From contig NZ_PDWO01000010.1 in the NCBI RefSeq assembly GCF_010211765.1, positions 62,001 through 126,000 on the forward strand: DNA of 64,000 nucleotides, read 5' to 3'. Origin of the DNA: Pseudoxanthomonas kaohsiungensis. Lineage in GTDB: Bacteria; Pseudomonadota; Gammaproteobacteria; Xanthomonadales; Xanthomonadaceae. Positions within the stretch are counted from its first letter, which is position 1. Each line of letters opens with the position of its first letter. Positions 8,947 through 17,912 of this stretch are shown here, piece by piece. The notes under the pieces were generated by a model. That model did no database searches. It was given only the letters and a program-made list of their open reading frames with translations, and was not told the DNA's origin. Position numbers and translations under genes: made by a program.

Positions 8947-8989
8947 GTTCAATAAGTCATTGGTCCGGCATGGATGTCTCGCCTATCCT
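8947..8989 (+). promoter_or_regulatory. Promoter and shared box of the GH74-GH95 operon
   Basis: GTTCAATAAGTCATTGG (8947-8963) is the clearest copy of the locus box. TTGGTC (8960-8965) and TATCCT (8984-8989) are spaced 18 bases and could serve as -35 and -10. It lies 130 bases before the GH74 start and directly after the terminator, so it is the likely promoter for the five-enzyme operon. Confidence 0.5.
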
Positions 8990-9092
8990 CGGTCCGGACA
9001 CCGTCGCAGGCGATGTGGCGGTCGCCATGCGCCCGCGGGACTTTCCCGCGAGCGCCAATCCACACGAAGTCAGTCCTGGGAGGGAACGGCGC

Positions 9093-11297
9093 GTGCGTCC
9101 CATCGCGATCCTGCTGGCCATGCTGGCATGGCCGGGCGGCGAAGCCACGGCAGGCCCGGCGGCCGAGTCCTACACCTGGCGCAACGTGGCCATCGGCGGC
9201 GGCGGCTTCGTCACCGGCATCGAGTTCCATCCCGCCGAGCGCGGCCTGGCCTATGCGCGTACCGACGTGGGCGGTGCGTACCGCTGGGGTGCCACGGCGC
9301 AGCGCTGGATCCCGTTGACCGACTGGCTCGGTCGCGACGACGCCAACCTCACCGGCATCGAGAGCATCGCGGTCGATCCGTCCGATCCGCGGCGCCTCTA
9401 CCTGGCCGCCGGCACCTACACCCACGAACGCGCGGGCAACGGCGCGATCCTGCGTTCGAGCGACCGCGGCGCCACGTTCCAGCGCAGCGACCTGCCGTTC
9501 AAGCTGGGTGGCAATGAACTGGGACGCGGCAACGGCGAACGCCTGGCGGTGGACCCGAACGACGGGCGCGTGCTGTTCCTGGGTTCGCGCGCACACGGGC
9601 TGTGGCGCAGCGACGACCACGGCGCACGCTGGTCGCGGGTCGAGGCGTTCCCCGCGCTGGCGACCGGCGAATCGGCCACCGCCATCGGTTGGCGCAAGCA
9701 GCACATCGGCATCGTGTTCGTCACTTTCGACGCGGCCAGCGGCAAGGCCGGTGCGCCGACGCCGGTCGTCTACGCCGGCGTGTCCAGCCGCGAGGGCGGC
9801 CTGTTCCGCTCCACCGACGCGGGCCGCACCTGGCAGGCCGTGCCGGGCCAGCCGACCGGCCTGCGGCCTAACCACATGGTGGCCGACGGGCGCGGCGACT
9901 TCCTGCTCAGCTACGGCGACGAGCCCGGGCCCGACCGCATGAACGATGGCGCGGTCTGGCGCTGGTCGCCGGCCAGCGGGGCGTGGACCGAGATCACCCC
10001 GGCGCCGCAGTCGAGCGACCTGGAGGGCGACGGTTTCGGATGGGGTGCCGTGGCGGTGGCCAGGGGCAAGCCGGACGTGATCGTGGCGACCACGTTCAAC
10101 CGCTGGGCCCCGCGCGACGACATCTACCGCAGCACCGATGGCGGAAGGAACTGGAAGCCGGTGTTCGAGCGTTCGCGGTTCGACCACACCGCGTCGCCCT
10201 GGACCGCGCAGGCCAAGCCGCACTGGATGGCCGACATCGAGATCGACCCGCACGATCCGGACCGCGTGCTGTTCGTCACCGGCTACGGCCTGTGGGCCTC
10301 GCGCGACATGACCGCGTTCGACCGCGGCGGCACGGTGAACTGGATCTTCGACGACGCCGGCCTGGACGAGACCGTGCCGCTGGACCTGGTCAGTCCGCCG
10401 CAAGGCGCGCCGCTGGTCAGCGGACTGGGCGACATCGACGGTTTCCGCCACGACGACCTGCAACGCACCACCACCCAGTTCGCCAGGCCGCCGCGCTACA
10501 GCAACACCGAGAGCCTGGACTATGCCGGCCAGCAGCCGCTGCTGCTGGTCCGTGCCGGCCACCTGCACCATCCCGATCCGGCGATCGTGCGCGCGGCGTA
10601 TTCGCGCGATGGCGGCAGCACCTGGACCGCGTTCACCCGCGAGCCGCCGGCCAGCGAAGGCGAGGGCCGGTTGAGTATTGCGGTGTCCGCCGACGGCAGC
10701 CGGGTCATCTGGCAGGCACGCGGCGGCCCGCACTGGATCACCGACAACTTCGGCGGCCGCTGGCAGCAGGTGCGTGGCCTGCCGGCGACCGCTGTGGTGG
10801 CCGCCGACCGCTTCCAGGCCGCGCTGTGGTACGGCTTCGACCCGCTCACCGGCAAGCTGTTCGTCAGTGGCGACGGTGGCGTGGCGTTCGAGGAGACCCA
10901 GGGCGGAATGGATGCCGTCGGCGACTGGTTCCGCGGCGAGCTGCTGCCGTCGCCGGAGAAGACCGGCGTGGTGTACTTCGCCGCGTCCTGGCGCGGGCTC
11001 ATGCGCTGGGGTGAGGGCGAGCTGGAACGCCTTCCCGGGGTGGAGAATGCATTCGCCGCCGGCCTGGGCGCGCCGAAGCCGGGCAGCAGCATCCCGAGCC
11101 TGTTCGTGCATGGGCAGGTCGGTGGCGCCGTGGGCCTGTACCGTTCCGACGACGGTGGCAAGCGCTGGATCCGGATCGACGACGCCCGGCATCGCTTCGG
11201 CAACCTGCGCATGCTCACCGGCGATGCGCGCGTGCACGGGCGTGTCTACCTGGCCACCGGCGGCCGCGGAATCATCTACGGAGAACCCAGTCCATGA
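9093..11297 (+). CDS. GH74 xyloglucan-specific endoglucanase
   Basis: A 734-residue exported enzyme that cleaves the beta-1,4-glucan backbone of xyloglucan. The start is a GTG at 9093, chosen because GGGAGGGAA lies 7 bases upstream; earlier in-frame codons run into the intergenic terminator region. A signal peptide (AILLAMLAWPGGEATA) is followed by repeated beta-propeller blades with RSxDxGxTW-type motifs (RSSDRGATF, RSDDHGARW, RSTDAGRTW, RSTDGGRNW). The two catalytic aspartates of the family are visible at about residue 58 (ARTDVGGAYRW) and 447 (GLGDIDGF). It is first in the enzyme operon and overlaps the next gene by 4 bases (ATGA). No carbohydrate-binding module is seen. Confidence 0.93.
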   Translation: MRPIAILLAMLAWPGGEATAGPAAESYTWRNVAIGGGGFVTGIEFHPAERGLAYARTDVGGAYRWGATAQRWIPLTDWLGRDDANLTGIESIAVDPSDPRRLYLAAGTYTHERAGNGAILRSSDRGATFQRSDLPFKLGGNELGRGNGERLAVDPNDGRVLFLGSRAHGLWRSDDHGARWSRVEAFPALATGESATAIGWRKQHIGIVFVTFDAASGKAGAPTPVVYAGVSSREGGLFRSTDAGRTWQAVPGQPTGLRPNHMVADGRGDFLLSYGDEPGPDRMNDGAVWRWSPASGAWTEITPAPQSSDLEGDGFGWGAVAVARGKPDVIVATTFNRWAPRDDIYRSTDGGRNWKPVFERSRFDHTASPWTAQAKPHWMADIEIDPHDPDRVLFVTGYGLWASRDMTAFDRGGTVNWIFDDAGLDETVPLDLVSPPQGAPLVSGLGDIDGFRHDDLQRTTTQFARPPRYSNTESLDYAGQQPLLLVRAGHLHHPDPAIVRAAYSRDGGSTWTAFTREPPASEGEGRLSIAVSADGSRVIWQARGGPHWITDNFGGRWQQVRGLPATAVVAADRFQAALWYGFDPLTGKLFVSGDGGVAFEETQGGMDAVGDWFRGELLPSPEKTGVVYFAASWRGLMRWGEGELERLPGVENAFAAGLGAPKPGSSIPSLFVHGQVGGAVGLYRSDDGGKRWIRIDDARHRFGNLRMLTGDARVHGRVYLATGGRGIIYGEPSP

Positions 11298-13240
11298 AGT
11301 TGCGTCTGCTGTTGGCGGCTCTTGTAGTGCTCGTGATCGCGCCACCGGCCTTGGCGGCCGACACCTCGCTGGAGTTGCCACTGCTGTTCTCCGACGGTGC
11401 GGTGCTGCAGCGCGACCGGCCGCTGCCGGTGTGGGGGCAGGCCGCGCCCGGCACGCAGGTGACGGTGGCCTTCGACGGGCGCAGTGCGCAGGCACTGGCC
11501 GGCGCCGACGGCCGCTGGTCATTGCAACTGCCGGCGCATGCGGCGGGTGGGCCCTACGAACTGGTGGTGCGCGCCGGCACGCAGGAGCAGCGCGTGCGCG
11601 ACGTGCTGGTCGGGGAGGTATGGCTGGCTTCGGGCCAGTCGAACATGGAGTGGCCGGTCGCGCAGACCGTGCACGCGCAGGAGGACATCGCCGCCGCCGG
11701 CGACGGCTCGCTGCGTCATTTCAAGATTCCCAAGTCCTGGGCCGAGACGCCGCAGGCGCAGCTGCAGGGCGGTGCCTGGAAGGCGGCCTCGCCGGCCACG
11801 GTCGGCGAGTTCTCCGCGGTCGGCTATGCCTTCGCACGCGAACTGCGCCGCGTACTCGGCGTGCTGGTCGGCATCATCGACAGCACCTGGGGCGGCAGCT
11901 CGATCGAAGCCTGGATGGATGCGTCGATGCTCGGCCTGGATGCGGTGGCGCTGGAAGCGAAGATGCGCGAGCGCCGCGCCTCCGATGCGAAGCTCGAAGC
12001 CGCCACGCGGGCCAGGCTCGAAGGCTGGCCGGCGGTGGATCCGGCTTCGGAGGCCTTTGCCGTCGCGGAGCTTGACGACAATGGCTGGCGACCGATCCGC
12101 GTACCGTCGTTGTGGGAGGCGCAGGGCTACACCGGCATGGACGGCGTGGCCTGGTACCGCACCCGTTTTGAACTGAGCGCGAGCGAGGCCGCTGCGGGCG
12201 TCACGCTCGGCCTGGGCCAGATCGACGACACCGACACGACCTGGGTCAACGGCCAGCGCGTGGGCGGGGTGGGCAACGGCTACAACGTGCCGCGCGAGTA
12301 CCGCGTGCCCGCGTCGGTACTGCGCCCGGGACTGAACACGATCGCGGTGCGGGTCCAGGACGACGGCGGTGGCGGCGGCATTGCCGGCAGCGCCACGGAG
12401 GTCTGGGTCCAGCCGGTGGGCGGCCAGCGCCGCAGCCTGGCCGGCGACTGGCGCTTCCGCACCGCCGCGGTGACGGTGGACACGGCCGGCGACAAGAACC
12501 AGGTCGACACCCTGTTGTACAACGCGATGATCCATCCGCTGCAGCCGTACCCGCTGGCCGGGGTGATCTGGTACCAGGGCGAGGCCAACGCCAGCGACAG
12601 CGGCGCGTACCGCTACCGCGAGCAGTTCAAGACCCTGATCGACGGCTGGCGCCAGCGCTGGCACGCACCCGCGATGCCGTTCCTGTGGGTGCAGCTGGCC
12701 GCGTTCGATTCCGGCGACGATCGCCGCGATGCGAGCGGCGTCGTGCTGGACAGTCCGTGGGCGACGCTGCGCGAGTCGCAGTCGGCGGCGCTGGCCCTGC
12801 CGGCGACCGCGCAGGCGGTGACGATCGATGTCGGCGCGGCAGACGACATCCATCCACGCGACAAGCGCACCGTCGGCCAGCGCCTGTCGCGGGCCGCACG
12901 GCGCGTGGCGTACGGCGACGAGGCAGTCGTCTACCGGGGGCCGGTCTTCCGGCAGACACGTGCCGAGGGCAGCCAGCTGGTAGTGGCTTTCGACGCGCCG
13001 GGTGGCGTGCTGGCGGTCCGTGGCGGTGGCAACGCACCGCAAGGTTTCGAAGTGGCGGGTGCCGATGGCCGGTTCCATCCGGCGCACGCGCGCATCGTCG
13101 GCGATACCGTGGTGCTGCACAGCGATGCGGTGCCCGCTCCCGAATCGGCGCGCTACGCCTGGAGCGACAATCCGGCGCAGGCCGACCTGGTCGGGCGCGA
13201 CGGACTCCCCGCGTCGCCCTTCCGCACGCGTGAATGGTGA
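11294..13240 (+). CDS. CE20-type acetylesterase acting on xyloglucan (sialate O-acetylesterase-like)
   Basis: A 648-residue SGNH-type esterase with signal peptide MKLRLLLAALVVLVIAPPALA. The nucleophile is Ser116 in WLASGQSNMEW. The acid/base pair is probably Asp517 and His520 (DDIHPRDK). A jelly-roll-like insert (about residues 255-390, with YTGMDGVAWYRTRFEL and TWVNGQRVGG) splits the catalytic domain, the architecture described for CE20 enzymes of Xanthomonas xyloglucan loci. Automated annotation would call it sialate O-acetylesterase. Its place between GH74 and GH35 argues for removal of acetyl groups from galactosyl residues of xyloglucan fragments. It overlaps GH74 by 4 bases. Confident on fold, moderate on substrate. 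Confidence 0.87.
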   Translation: MKLRLLLAALVVLVIAPPALAADTSLELPLLFSDGAVLQRDRPLPVWGQAAPGTQVTVAFDGRSAQALAGADGRWSLQLPAHAAGGPYELVVRAGTQEQRVRDVLVGEVWLASGQSNMEWPVAQTVHAQEDIAAAGDGSLRHFKIPKSWAETPQAQLQGGAWKAASPATVGEFSAVGYAFARELRRVLGVLVGIIDSTWGGSSIEAWMDASMLGLDAVALEAKMRERRASDAKLEAATRARLEGWPAVDPASEAFAVAELDDNGWRPIRVPSLWEAQGYTGMDGVAWYRTRFELSASEAAAGVTLGLGQIDDTDTTWVNGQRVGGVGNGYNVPREYRVPASVLRPGLNTIAVRVQDDGGGGGIAGSATEVWVQPVGGQRRSLAGDWRFRTAAVTVDTAGDKNQVDTLLYNAMIHPLQPYPLAGVIWYQGEANASDSGAYRYREQFKTLIDGWRQRWHAPAMPFLWVQLAAFDSGDDRRDASGVVLDSPWATLRESQSAALALPATAQAVTIDVGAADDIHPRDKRTVGQRLSRAARRVAYGDEAVVYRGPVFRQTRAEGSQLVVAFDAPGGVLAVRGGGNAPQGFEVAGADGRFHPAHARIVGDTVVLHSDAVPAPESARYAWSDNPAQADLVGRDGLPASPFRTREW

Positions 13241-13286
13241 GGCCGGGCGAATGGACAAGCAGATGGCGACGGAAGGGGTAGCGACG

Positions 13287-15005
13287 ATGACGGGATGGAC
13301 GATGGCAGCGCCCACCATGAACGGATGGCGCCTGCTGGCGGCCGGCCTGCTGGTGCTGGCGCTGGCGGCCTGCGGGCGCGGCCAGCAGGCGGGCGATGTC
13401 GCGTCGAAGGACGGTGCCGCAGCCAGCGGGAACGAGGTCCGAGGCGCCGCGCCGGCGCCGGGCGGCGAAGCGCCGATCCCGCAGATCGTCAGCCGCGACG
13501 GACGCCATGCCTTGCTGGTGGACGGCGAGCCGTTCCTCATCCTTGGCGCGCAGGTCAACAATTCCAGCAACTGGCCCGGCGCGCTGGACGACGTGTGGCC
13601 GGCGATCGAGGTGGTCAAGCCGAACACGGTGATGGTCCCGGTGGCGTGGGAACAGGTGGAGGCCGAGGAGGGCAAGTTCGACTTCTCCTTCGTCGACGAA
13701 CTGCTGAAGCAGGCGCGCGAGCACGACCAGCGCCTGGTCCTGCTCTGGTTCGCCACCTGGAAGAACAACGGACCGAACTACGCGCCGAAGTGGGTGAAGC
13801 TGGACAACGAGCGCTTCCCGCGCGTTATCACCGCCGATGGGCGCACGCTCAACTCGCTGTCCCCCCATGGGCAGGCCACGCTGGACGCCGACCGCAAGGC
13901 CTTCGTCGAGCTGATGAAGCACCTGAAGGCGGCCGATCCGCAGCGCACGGTGATCATGGTGCAGCCGCAGAACGAGCCCGGCACCTATGGCAGCGTGCGC
14001 GACTTCTCGCCGTTGGCGCAGAAGGCGTTCGAGGGGCCGGTGCCGCAGCCGCTGCTGGACCGGCTGGGCAAGTCGCCGGGCACCTGGCGCGAGGTCTTCG
14101 GCGCCGATGCCGACGAGATCTTCCATGCCTGGCACATCGCCCACTACATCGACCAGGTGGCCGCGGCGGGCAAGGCCGCGTATCCGCTGCCGATGTACGT
14201 CAACGCCGCCTTGCGCGGGCCGTTCAATCCCGGGCAGCCGGGGCAGTACGCCAGCGGCGGGCCGACCGACAACGTGCTGGACGTGTACAAGGCCGCCGCG
14301 CCGCATATCGACCTGCTCGCGCCCGACATCTACATGCCCGAGTACATGCACTACACCACGGTGCTGGACCGGTATTCACGCGCGGACAACCCGCTGTTCG
14401 TGGCCGAGACCGGCAACCGCGGGGAGTACGCGCGCTACTTCTTCTCCGCGCTGGGCGAACAGGCCATCGGCTGGTCTCCCTTCGGCATCGATTTCACCCG
14501 GTATTCGAACTACCCGCTCGGCGCCAAGGTGGTGGACGCGGAGACGCTGGAGCCGTTCGCGCTCAACTACCGGCTGGTGGCGCCGGCGGCACGGCTGATC
14601 GCCAAGGCCAGCCTGGAGGGCAAGGTGCGTGGCACCGCCGAGCAGCCGGGGCAGGCCGTGCAGACGCTGCCGATCGACGCGCGCTGGAAGGCGGTGGTGA
14701 CCTATGGCGTGCCGCAGTTCTGGTTCCAGGGGGAACCTCCGGGCAACCCCGAGCCGATCGGCGGCGCGCTGGTCGTGCAGCTGGGCCCGGACGAGTTCCT
14801 GGTTACCGGCATGCACGCGCGGGTGAACCTGGTCGCCAACGACCCGGCCGTCGCCGACCGCCAGATCTACGAATACGTGGACGAAGGCACCTACGAGGAC
14901 GGCCAGTGGGTATTCCATCGCCGCTGGAACGGCGACCAGACCGACTATGGCCTCAATTTCTCCAGCGCGCCGCAGCTGCTGCGGGTCAAGCTGGCGACTT
15001 ACTGA
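13287..15005 (+). CDS. GH35 beta-galactosidase, lipoprotein with DUF5597-type C-terminus
   Basis: A 572-residue enzyme predicted to remove terminal beta-galactose from xyloglucan oligosaccharides. The ATG at 13287 follows GGAAGGGG; several other in-frame ATGs upstream and downstream are possible. A lipobox LALAAC puts the lipidated cysteine at about residue 29, so the protein is membrane-anchored. The GH35 acid is Glu230 (QPQNEPGTYG) and the nucleophile Glu374 (FVAETGNRG). The C-terminal third (about 400-572) looks like the DUF5597 domain seen in Bgl35A-type enzymes of Cellvibrio. Released galactose would suit the galactonate genes at the left edge. Confidence 0.9.
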   Translation: MTGWTMAAPTMNGWRLLAAGLLVLALAACGRGQQAGDVASKDGAAASGNEVRGAAPAPGGEAPIPQIVSRDGRHALLVDGEPFLILGAQVNNSSNWPGALDDVWPAIEVVKPNTVMVPVAWEQVEAEEGKFDFSFVDELLKQAREHDQRLVLLWFATWKNNGPNYAPKWVKLDNERFPRVITADGRTLNSLSPHGQATLDADRKAFVELMKHLKAADPQRTVIMVQPQNEPGTYGSVRDFSPLAQKAFEGPVPQPLLDRLGKSPGTWREVFGADADEIFHAWHIAHYIDQVAAAGKAAYPLPMYVNAALRGPFNPGQPGQYASGGPTDNVLDVYKAAAPHIDLLAPDIYMPEYMHYTTVLDRYSRADNPLFVAETGNRGEYARYFFSALGEQAIGWSPFGIDFTRYSNYPLGAKVVDAETLEPFALNYRLVAPAARLIAKASLEGKVRGTAEQPGQAVQTLPIDARWKAVVTYGVPQFWFQGEPPGNPEPIGGALVVQLGPDEFLVTGMHARVNLVANDPAVADRQIYEYVDEGTYEDGQWVFHRRWNGDQTDYGLNFSSAPQLLRVKLATY

Positions 15006-15049
15006 TTCGAAACACGGGCGCCCGCGGGCGCCGATAGGGAGGGAGTGCG

Positions 15050-17905
15050 ATGAGGGGACAGATGAAGCCGGCGCCGCTGGCGTTGTTAGTGGCGGCGCTG
15101 CTGCCGTTGGCGGCCGCCCAGGCGGTGGCACAGACGTTGGAGAAGCAGGCCGACGGAGTGATCGTGCGCCCGGCCGATGCCAAAGCCGCCGACGTGCGCC
15201 TGCAGCTGGTGAACGACAGCATCGTGCGGGTGAGCGCCGATCCGGATGGCGACTTCCAGCGCAGCCGCAGCCTGATGCGGGTGCCGGTGCAGGGTACGCC
15301 CGCGTTCGAGATCAGCCAGACCGCCGATGCGGTGCGCCTGAAGGCCAAGGGCATCTCGGCCGAGGTCGCGCTGGCCGACGGTCAGGTGCGCTTCTTCGAC
15401 GCCGACGGCAAGCCGCTGGTGGAAGAGACCGCCGGCGCGCGCAGCTTCACCCCTTTCCAGGCCGAAGGCCGCCAGCTGTACAGCGTGCGCCAACGCTTCA
15501 TCTCGCCGGACGACGAGTCCTTCTACGGCACCGGCCTGCACCAGCAGGGCTGGATGGACCTGAAGGGCCGCGACGTCGAGCTGCTCCAGCACAACATCGA
15601 CAACGCGATCCCGTTCGTGCAGTCGTCCCGCCGCTACGCAATCCTCTGGGACAACAACTCGATCACCCGCTTCGGCGATCCGCGCGGCCTGCGCCCGCTC
15701 GGCGAGACCCTGGTCTTGCGCGATGCCAATGGCAAGCCGGGCGCGCTGACCGCGCGCTACTCGATCGACGGCCAGGAGAAGGTGGTCCGCCGCGAAGAGC
15801 AGATCAACTACCAGTACATCAAGGACCTCAAGAACCTGCCGAAGGCGGGCTGGAACACCGCACAGGGCGGCCGCACCCAGGTGGTCTGGGAAGGCACCAT
15901 CGAAGCCAAGACCAGCGGCCGCCACACCTTCTCGCTGTACAACAGCGAATACGCGAAGGTAATCGTCGACGGCAAGCCGGTCATGGACCGCTGGCGCCAG
16001 AACTGGAACCCGTGGCACCACGAGTTCGCGCTGGACCTGCAGGCCGGCCAGCGCCACGACATCCGCGTGGAGTGGAACGCGATCGACCCGTCCTACATCG
16101 CGCTGCTGCACCGCGACCCGCTGCCGGCCGACGAGGCCAGGGACCTGTCGATCTGGTCCGAGGCCGGGCAGATGATCGACTACTACGTGGTCGCCGGCGA
16201 TAACGCCGATGACCTGATCGCCGGCTACCGCCAGCTGACCGGCAAAGCGGTGATGCTGCCGAAGTGGTCGTACGGCTTCTGGCAGAGCCGCGAGCGTTAC
16301 AAGACCCAGGGCGAGCTGACCGGCGTGCTGGACGAGTACCGCCGGCGCAAGCTGCCGATCGACGCGATCGTGCTCGACTGGTCGTACTGGCCCGAGGATG
16401 CCTGGGGCTCGCACGACTTCGACAAGGACAACTTCCCCGATCCGGACGGGATGGTGAAGCACGTCCATGACCGGAACGCGCAGATCATGATCTCGGTGTG
16501 GCCCAAGTTCTACCCGACCACGGCGCACTACAAGGAGCTGGACGCGGCCGGGCACATGTACCGGCGCAACGTCGAGGTCGGCGAGCTGGACTGGATCGGG
16601 AAGGGTTACCTGAACTCGTTCTACGACCCGTACTCGAAGGAGGCCCAGGACATCTTCTGGCGCCAGGTCAACGCCAAGCTCAACAGCAAGGGCTTCGACG
16701 CCTGGTGGCTGGACGCATCCGAGCCGGACCTGCACAGCAACATCGACATCGGCGAGCGCAAGGCCCGCACCACGCCGACCGCGTTCGGCCCGTCGGTGGA
16801 GTACTTCAACTCCTATCCGCTGGTGCATTCGGAAGGCGTGTACCGCGGCTCGCGCGAGGTGAATCCGGACAAGCGCGTGTTCATCCTGTCGCGCGCGTTC
16901 TTCGCCGGGCAGCAGCGCGCCGCCGCCGCGTTCTGGAGCGGCGACATCGTGCCGCGCTGGGACGACATGCGCGAGCAGATCTCGGGCCTGGTGAACGCGT
17001 CGATGGCCGGCGCGCCGAACGTGAGCTTCGACATCGGCGGCTTCTCGCCGGAGAAGCGCTACGAGACCCAGGACCCGGCGCACCTGGCCGAATGGCGCGA
17101 GCTCAACCTGCGCTGGTTCCAGTACGGCGCGTTCGTGCCCGTGTTCCGCCTGCATGGCCAGTTCCCGTACCGCGAGATTTGGAACATCGCCCCGGAAGGC
17201 ACGCCGCACTACGACAGCTTCGTCCACTACCTGAAGCTGCGCTATTCGATGCTGCCGTACATCTATACCCTGGCCGCGGACACCTGGCACAAGGACGGCA
17301 CGATCCTGCGCACGATGTCGATGGACTTCCCGGGCGACATGAAGACGCGCGGCATCGCCGACCAGTACCTGTTCGGCCCGGCCTTCCTGGTCGCGCCGGT
17401 GGCGCGGTTCAACGCCACGAGCCGGCCGGTATACCTGCCCGCCGGCACCAGCTGGATCGACTTCGAGACCGGCAGGCGCTACGAGGGCGGGCAGACCGTG
17501 GAGGCGGCCGCGCCGCTGCAGCGCATGCCGCTGTTCGTGCGCGCCGGTTCGATCGTGCCGCGGACGGTGGTCCAGCAGTACGTGGACGAACAGCCCGACG
17601 CGCCGCTGACCATCGAGGTCTACACCGGCGCCGACGGCAGCTTCTCGCTGTACGAGGACGACGGCCGCAACTACGGTTACGAGCGCGGCGAGTTCAGCCG
17701 CATCCCGCTGAGCTGGAACGAACAGGCCGGCGAGCTGACCATCGGCGCGCGCCAGGGCCAGTACCCGGGCATGCAGGCGCAGCGCGAGGTGCGGGTGCGC
17801 TGGATCGACGGGCCGCGCGAGGACGCGGGCGCGGTGGAGCCCAAGGCCGACCGCACGGTCCGCTACACCGGCAAGGCGGTGACGGTCCGCCGTCCGCGCG
17901 GTTGA
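15050..17905 (+). CDS. GH31 alpha-xylosidase with PA14 insert
   Basis: A 951-residue exported enzyme that removes alpha-1,6-linked xylose from the non-reducing end of xyloglucan oligosaccharides. The signal peptide ends near AAQAVAQ. The GH31 nucleophile is Asp555 in WWLDASEPD and the acid is Asp632 in FWSGDI. A PA14-like insert lies at about residues 262-360 ([20 protein letters not shown]), as in Xyl31A of Cellvibrio, where it helps binding of longer substrates. GGGAGGGAG precedes the ATG. The gene is 44 bases after GH35 and 7 bases before GH95. Alpha-glucosidase activity is possible for GH31, but the locus and PA14 insert favour xylosidase. Confidence 0.93.
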   Translation: MRGQMKPAPLALLVAALLPLAAAQAVAQTLEKQADGVIVRPADAKAADVRLQLVNDSIVRVSADPDGDFQRSRSLMRVPVQGTPAFEISQTADAVRLKAKGISAEVALADGQVRFFDADGKPLVEETAGARSFTPFQAEGRQLYSVRQRFISPDDESFYGTGLHQQGWMDLKGRDVELLQHNIDNAIPFVQSSRRYAILWDNNSITRFGDPRGLRPLGETLVLRDANGKPGALTARYSIDGQEKVVRREEQINYQYIKDLKNLPKAGWNTAQGGRTQVVWEGTIEAKTSGRHTFSLYNSEYAKVIVDGKPVMDRWRQNWNPWHHEFALDLQAGQRHDIRVEWNAIDPSYIALLHRDPLPADEARDLSIWSEAGQMIDYYVVAGDNADDLIAGYRQLTGKAVMLPKWSYGFWQSRERYKTQGELTGVLDEYRRRKLPIDAIVLDWSYWPEDAWGSHDFDKDNFPDPDGMVKHVHDRNAQIMISVWPKFYPTTAHYKELDAAGHMYRRNVEVGELDWIGKGYLNSFYDPYSKEAQDIFWRQVNAKLNSKGFDAWWLDASEPDLHSNIDIGERKARTTPTAFGPSVEYFNSYPLVHSEGVYRGSREVNPDKRVFILSRAFFAGQQRAAAAFWSGDIVPRWDDMREQISGLVNASMAGAPNVSFDIGGFSPEKRYETQDPAHLAEWRELNLRWFQYGAFVPVFRLHGQFPYREIWNIAPEGTPHYDSFVHYLKLRYSMLPYIYTLAADTWHKDGTILRTMSMDFPGDMKTRGIADQYLFGPAFLVAPVARFNATSRPVYLPAGTSWIDFETGRRYEGGQTVEAAAPLQRMPLFVRAGSIVPRTVVQQYVDEQPDAPLTIEVYTGADGSFSLYEDDGRNYGYERGEFSRIPLSWNEQAGELTIGARQGQYPGMQAQREVRVRWIDGPREDAGAVEPKADRTVRYTGKAVTVRRPRG

Positions 17906-17912
17906 GGCGCGG

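Noticed and set aside
8742-9092. Upstream extension of the GH74 frame into the end of the second receptor
   Set aside because: It would run through an intrinsic terminator and the promoter box; a signal peptide starts at the GTG at 9093 with a good ribosome binding site.
11294-13240. True sialic acid metabolism for the sialate O-acetylesterase-like gene
   Set aside because: No sialidase or nan genes nearby; position inside a GH74-GH35-GH31-GH95 operon and the jelly-roll insert favour acetyl-xyloglucan.
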